Source of the DNA: JBIKVP01 sp044356745
Lineage (GTDB): Bacteria; Pseudomonadota; Alphaproteobacteria; Rhizobiales; Beijerinckiaceae
DNA length: 8,193 bases
Direction: 5' to 3'
Assembly: GCA_044356745.1 (NCBI GenBank)
Contig: JBIKVP010000082.1
Location: 1 to 8,193, forward strand
Shown here: piece after piece, positions 6,381-8,193 of the stretch
How the letters are laid out: each line of letters begins with the position of its first letter
Numbering within the stretch: position 1 is the first letter of the stretch
The notes under the pieces: model-generated
What the model was told of the DNA's origin: nothing
The model's input: only the letters and a program-made list of their open reading frames with translations
Database searches by the model: none
Position numbers and translations under genes: made by a program

Positions 6381-7835
6381 TTACCGAAACGGTGGCTCAT
6401 CAAAGCTTCGGAGCTTGCGTGAATGGAGTGAGCCGCGCTGTCCACGCAGCAATTCAATCGCTTTGAGTGCAATCAGTAAATGTTCTCCCACCGCACGCTC
6501 ATAAAACGCATTGGCTGCGCCTGGCAATTTAATTTCACCGTGAAGCGGTTTATCAGAGACACAAAGAAGTGTTCCGTAAGGGACACGCAACCGATAGCCT
6601 TGGGCTGCAATCGTACCTGATTCCATATCGACACCAATAGCGCGTGAAAGGTTGATGATGCGCCGCTCTTGCGTCCATCGTAGTTCCCAATTGCGGTCAT
6701 CATTAGTGACGACCGTTCCGGTGCGAAGGCGCGATTTTAGCGCTTCACCGCGTCCACCCGTAATAAGAGCTGCGGCCTCCTGAAGTGCGACCTGAATTTC
6801 TGCCAAAGCAGGGATTGGCACATGCGGGGGCACAAGCGAATCAAGAATACCGTCTTGGCGTAAATAAGCATGAGCAAGCACATAATCGCCAATACGCTGC
6901 GACTGGCGTAAGCCTCCACAATGCCCGATCATCAGCCAACAGTGCGGGCGCAGCACAGCAAGATGATCCGTGATATTTTTGGCATTGGATGGCCCCACAC
7001 CAATATTAATCACGGTGATACCCTGCCCATCTTTTCGTGTGAGGTGATACGCCGGCATTTGAAAACGAGACCAGTTTGTGGCTGCAACATGCGCCATAAC
7101 TGCTTCGCTTTCTTGAGGATATGTGATGCGCGTGCCTCCTGGTAGGACAACGCTGTCATAAGGACTGCCCTCCCCGAGTTGCTGCACGCCCCAATGCACA
7201 AATTGATCGACATAGCGATGATAGTTTGTGAGCAAAATCCACGGTTGAAAATCGCGCCAATCTGTCCCCGTGTAATGAATAAGCCGTTTAAGCGAATAAT
7301 CCGTGCGGACAGCATCGAACAGTGCCAGAGGCCTTGGTTCACCCTCAGGCACATTCCATAAACCGTCGGCAATTTCATCGCCCACCATGGAGAGGAGTGG
7401 TGTTGGAAAATATTGTGCCAGCTCAGCGGATGTCACGCCCGCTTGTCCTAATTCATCGCCCTTTTCGAGCACATACGGATAAGGGATATCCTGAGCACTT
7501 TGAGCGACTTGAAGTGTCGCGCCAAAATCATTGACGAGATAATTGAGCTGTTCTTCAAGATAAGTGCGAAAAGCTTCGGGCTGAGTGATCGTTGTAGCGT
7601 AAAGTCCGGGAACCTGAAACTTGGCGTAAGCACGCGCTATCGCGCGCGACATGCTGTGTGGCACTTTAGCAGGATGATAAAGCACCCGCAGTTCAGGATA
7701 GCGAAACGTTAGGCGCTCATGCTGTGTTGGCGCAATACGTGTTTGAACATAACGCTCCAACGCTGCCCGCAACGCCGCCACCGCTTTTGTGTGCAGTGCA
7801 TTTAATTCATCAACGGCTTGCGATGGTGTGAGCAA
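6381..7835 (-). CDS. amn: AMP nucleosidase
   Basis: Amn hydrolyses the N-glycosidic bond of AMP to adenine and ribose 5-phosphate, controlling adenylate pools in the cytosol. An N-terminal Amn-specific domain (about 2-170) precedes a phosphorylase-superfamily domain (about 250-470). Strong matches to remembered E. coli Amn include INIGVGPSNAKNITDHLAVL (277-296), WLMIGHCGGLR (300-310), GTVVTNDDRNWELR (373-386), DMES (403-406) and the terminal HSRKLRSFDEPPFR. D428 in SDKP corresponds to the catalytic aspartate. I choose TTG 7833-7835: AGAAGGG (7844-7850) is eight bases upstream and the protein is then 484 residues, the E. coli length; the open frame extends to another TTG at 7853, giving 490, which would bury that ribosome binding site. 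No ATG competes. A palindromic repeat lies directly upstream. Confidence 0.95.
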   Translation of the reverse strand: MLTPSQAVDELNALHTKAVAALRAALERYVQTRIAPTQHERLTFRYPELRVLYHPAKVPHSMSRAIARAYAKFQVPGLYATTITQPEAFRTYLEEQLNYLVNDFGATLQVAQSAQDIPYPYVLEKGDELGQAGVTSAELAQYFPTPLLSMVGDEIADGLWNVPEGEPRPLALFDAVRTDYSLKRLIHYTGTDWRDFQPWILLTNYHRYVDQFVHWGVQQLGEGSPYDSVVLPGGTRITYPQESEAVMAHVAATNWSRFQMPAYHLTRKDGQGITVINIGVGPSNAKNITDHLAVLRPHCWLMIGHCGGLRQSQRIGDYVLAHAYLRQDGILDSLVPPHVPIPALAEIQVALQEAAALITGGRGEALKSRLRTGTVVTNDDRNWELRWTQERRIINLSRAIGVDMESGTIAAQGYRLRVPYGTLLCVSDKPLHGEIKLPGAANAFYERAVGEHLLIALKAIELLRGQRGSLHSRKLRSFDEPPFR

Positions 7836-7843
7836 TGCGTGAT

Positions 7844-7850
7844 CCCTTCT
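7844..7850 (-). promoter_or_regulatory. Ribosome binding site that sets the TTG start of amn
   Basis: AGAAGGG on the minus strand stands eight bases before TTG 7833-7835. The upstream TTG at 7851-7853 has no such site and would place this motif inside the coding region. The choice gives a 484-residue Amn beginning at the conserved LTPSQAVDEL segment. Confidence 0.65.
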
Positions 7851-7873
7851 CAACGCATTTTAAGCAAAAAGGT

Positions 7874-7900
7874 ATGATATATGTTTAAAGACTTTGTCAT
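7874..7900 (-). promoter_or_regulatory. Candidate amn promoter overlapping a palindromic repeat
   Basis: On the minus strand ATGACA (-35, 7895-7900, five of six) is followed after 15 bases by TATCAT (-10, 7874-7879, five of six). The spacer is short, which weakens the call. Transcription would begin near 7867, about 31 bases before the amn start. The -35 overlaps the outer edge of the inverted repeat at 7897-7971, so the repeat may have supplied part of the promoter. Confidence 0.35.
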
Positions 7901-7971
7901 CCTGAACGTAAGCGAAGAATTCATACGAAAGCAGTAGACGTTATACAACTTTTCGCTAACGTCCAGGATGA
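7897..7971. repeat. Palindromic (REP/MITE-like) repeat element, 20-bp arms
   Basis: Arms 7897-7916 (TCATCCTGAACGTAAGCGAA) and 7952-7971 are reverse complements with 18 of 20 matches, separated by a 35-base loop. The TCATCCTGA...AGCGAA core resembles dispersed palindromic repeats known in many bacterial genomes (TCATCCTGAGCGAAGCGAA type). That resemblance is from memory. The element lies between the truncated gene and amn and could fold as a stem-loop in RNA, acting as a terminator for the upstream remnant or as an mRNA structure. There is no protein-coding content. Confidence 0.65.
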
Positions 7972-7991
7972 AATGATCCGTTTAAAAGCAT

Positions 7992-8072
7992 TTATTGCAA
8001 ATTTTTGATAGCAATATCTATTTCTTTACGAACACAATCAACGTAAGCTTCTGATCCCTCTTTGTGAATTAT
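7992..8072 (-). pseudogene. 3' remnant of a gene cut off by the right-hand IS copy
   Basis: From the IS junction the minus strand reads IIHKEGSEAYVDCVRKEIDI then AIKNLQ and TAA (7992-7994). The composition, with an acidic/basic helix ending in KNLQ, is that of a real protein C-terminus and not of a random AT-rich frame. Continuing upstream into the IS, the frame meets a stop at 8115-8117, so the original gene is truncated at the element boundary. The family cannot be recognised from 26 residues. A GTG inside the IS tip (8079-8081) could in principle start a 29-residue hybrid peptide. Confidence 0.5.
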
Positions 8073-8073
8073 A
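8068..8073 (-). promoter_or_regulatory. Consensus -10 box created at the IS/chromosome junction
   Basis: On the minus strand the TA at the IS edge plus the flank TAAT make a perfect TATAAT. No good -35 is visible 16-18 bases upstream within the IS tip, so activity is uncertain. If active it would transcribe the gene remnant and then amn. Confidence 0.25.
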
Positions 8074-8193
8074 CCCCTCACATTTGAAGAGTTGGTGTCT
8101 GAAGTATTTTGAAGTTATCGGATAGGCGGTCAACCCATAATCGTGCTTTTTGCGGAAAAGTGGTATTCAGGAAGCCAAGGATGGCCTTCACGA
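8072..8193 (-). mobile_element. Right end of an IS630-like insertion sequence, right copy (inverted)
   Basis: These 122 bases are the exact reverse complement of 5-126. The element tip CCCCTCACATTTGAAGAGTT begins at 8074 beside the TA at 8072-8073. Perfect identity indicates recent movement or gene conversion, or that both ends were assembled from one collapsed repeat. The rest of the element continues beyond the right edge. Confidence 0.72.
8078..8193 (-). CDS. IS630-like transposase, C-terminal 38 residues (5' end outside window)
   Basis: The minus-strand frame enters from the right edge and ends at TGA 8078-8080. It gives the same peptide as the fragment at the left edge (VKAILGFLNTTFPQKARLWV and on to TLQM). 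The catalytic domain is not in the window. Confidence 0.68.
   Translation of the reverse strand, partial: VKAILGFLNTTFPQKARLWVDRLSDNFKILQTPTLQM

Noticed and set aside
7836..7853. Six-residue longer AMP nucleosidase from TTG 7853
   Set aside because: It would bury the AGAAGGG ribosome binding site in the coding region; the shorter form has the E. coli length of 484.
1..8193. A functional composite transposon carrying these genes as cargo
   Set aside because: Neither IS is complete in the window, outer ends and target duplications are not visible, and the cargo is mainly housekeeping genes. Inverted flanking copies alone do not show this.
1..8193. CRISPR array, tRNA or rRNA gene
   Set aside because: No regularly spaced direct repeats, no cloverleaf-like sequence with a T-arm GTTCRANNC and acceptor stem, and no rRNA-like conserved stretches were seen on either strand.

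Overview
The window looks like a stretch of alphaproteobacterial chromosome with moderate to low GC. The ribulose-phosphate epimerase, FAD-dependent D-amino-acid dehydrogenase and AMP nucleosidase read like alphaproteobacterial enzymes, but the genus cannot be fixed from the sequence; Acetobacteraceae-like or Holosporales-like lineages are guesses only. Composition is uneven. Sampled lines of the AMP nucleosidase gene approach 60% GC, the large unknown gene is near 40%, and the left edge and folP are lower still.

Both ends of the window are the same insertion sequence in opposite orientation. Bases 5-126 and 8072-8193 are perfect reverse complements (122 bp). Each end codes for the C-terminal 38-40 residues of an IS630-like transposase whose stop codon lies four bases from a TA dinucleotide. 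The 7.9 kb between them is therefore bracketed by inverted IS copies. The near-symmetric ends also suggest that the window is a whole contig broken at a repeat.

Layout from left to right: (1) IS630 end; (2) a 50-residue single-pass membrane protein gene on the + strand (209-361) with a good ribosome binding site, then AT-rich sequence; (3) a minus-strand block reading right to left: a 916-residue unknown, cysteine-free protein (2123-4873), rpe (1383-2054) and folP (501-1334), with gaps of 68 and 48 bp; (4) a 256 bp divergent regulatory region (4874-5129) with a good minus-strand promoter and several dyads; (5) a dadA-like gene on the + strand (5130-6374), facing amn (6381-7835, minus strand) across only 6 bp; (6) a palindromic repeat (7897-7971) just upstream of amn; (7) the last ~25 codons of another minus-strand gene, cut off by the right-hand IS copy.

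The recognised genes are housekeeping or catabolic: pentose phosphate/Calvin-cycle sugar epimerisation (rpe), folate synthesis (folP), D-amino-acid oxidation (dadA) and AMP breakdown (amn). They do not form one pathway. The novel element is the 916-residue protein: long disordered N-terminus, no signal peptide, no cysteine, an Ala/Gly-rich hydrophobic centre, a basic C-terminal tail, and its own promoter flanked by repeated GTTCTTT boxes. I cannot assign it to a family. A secreted or surface-acting protein is an inference only.
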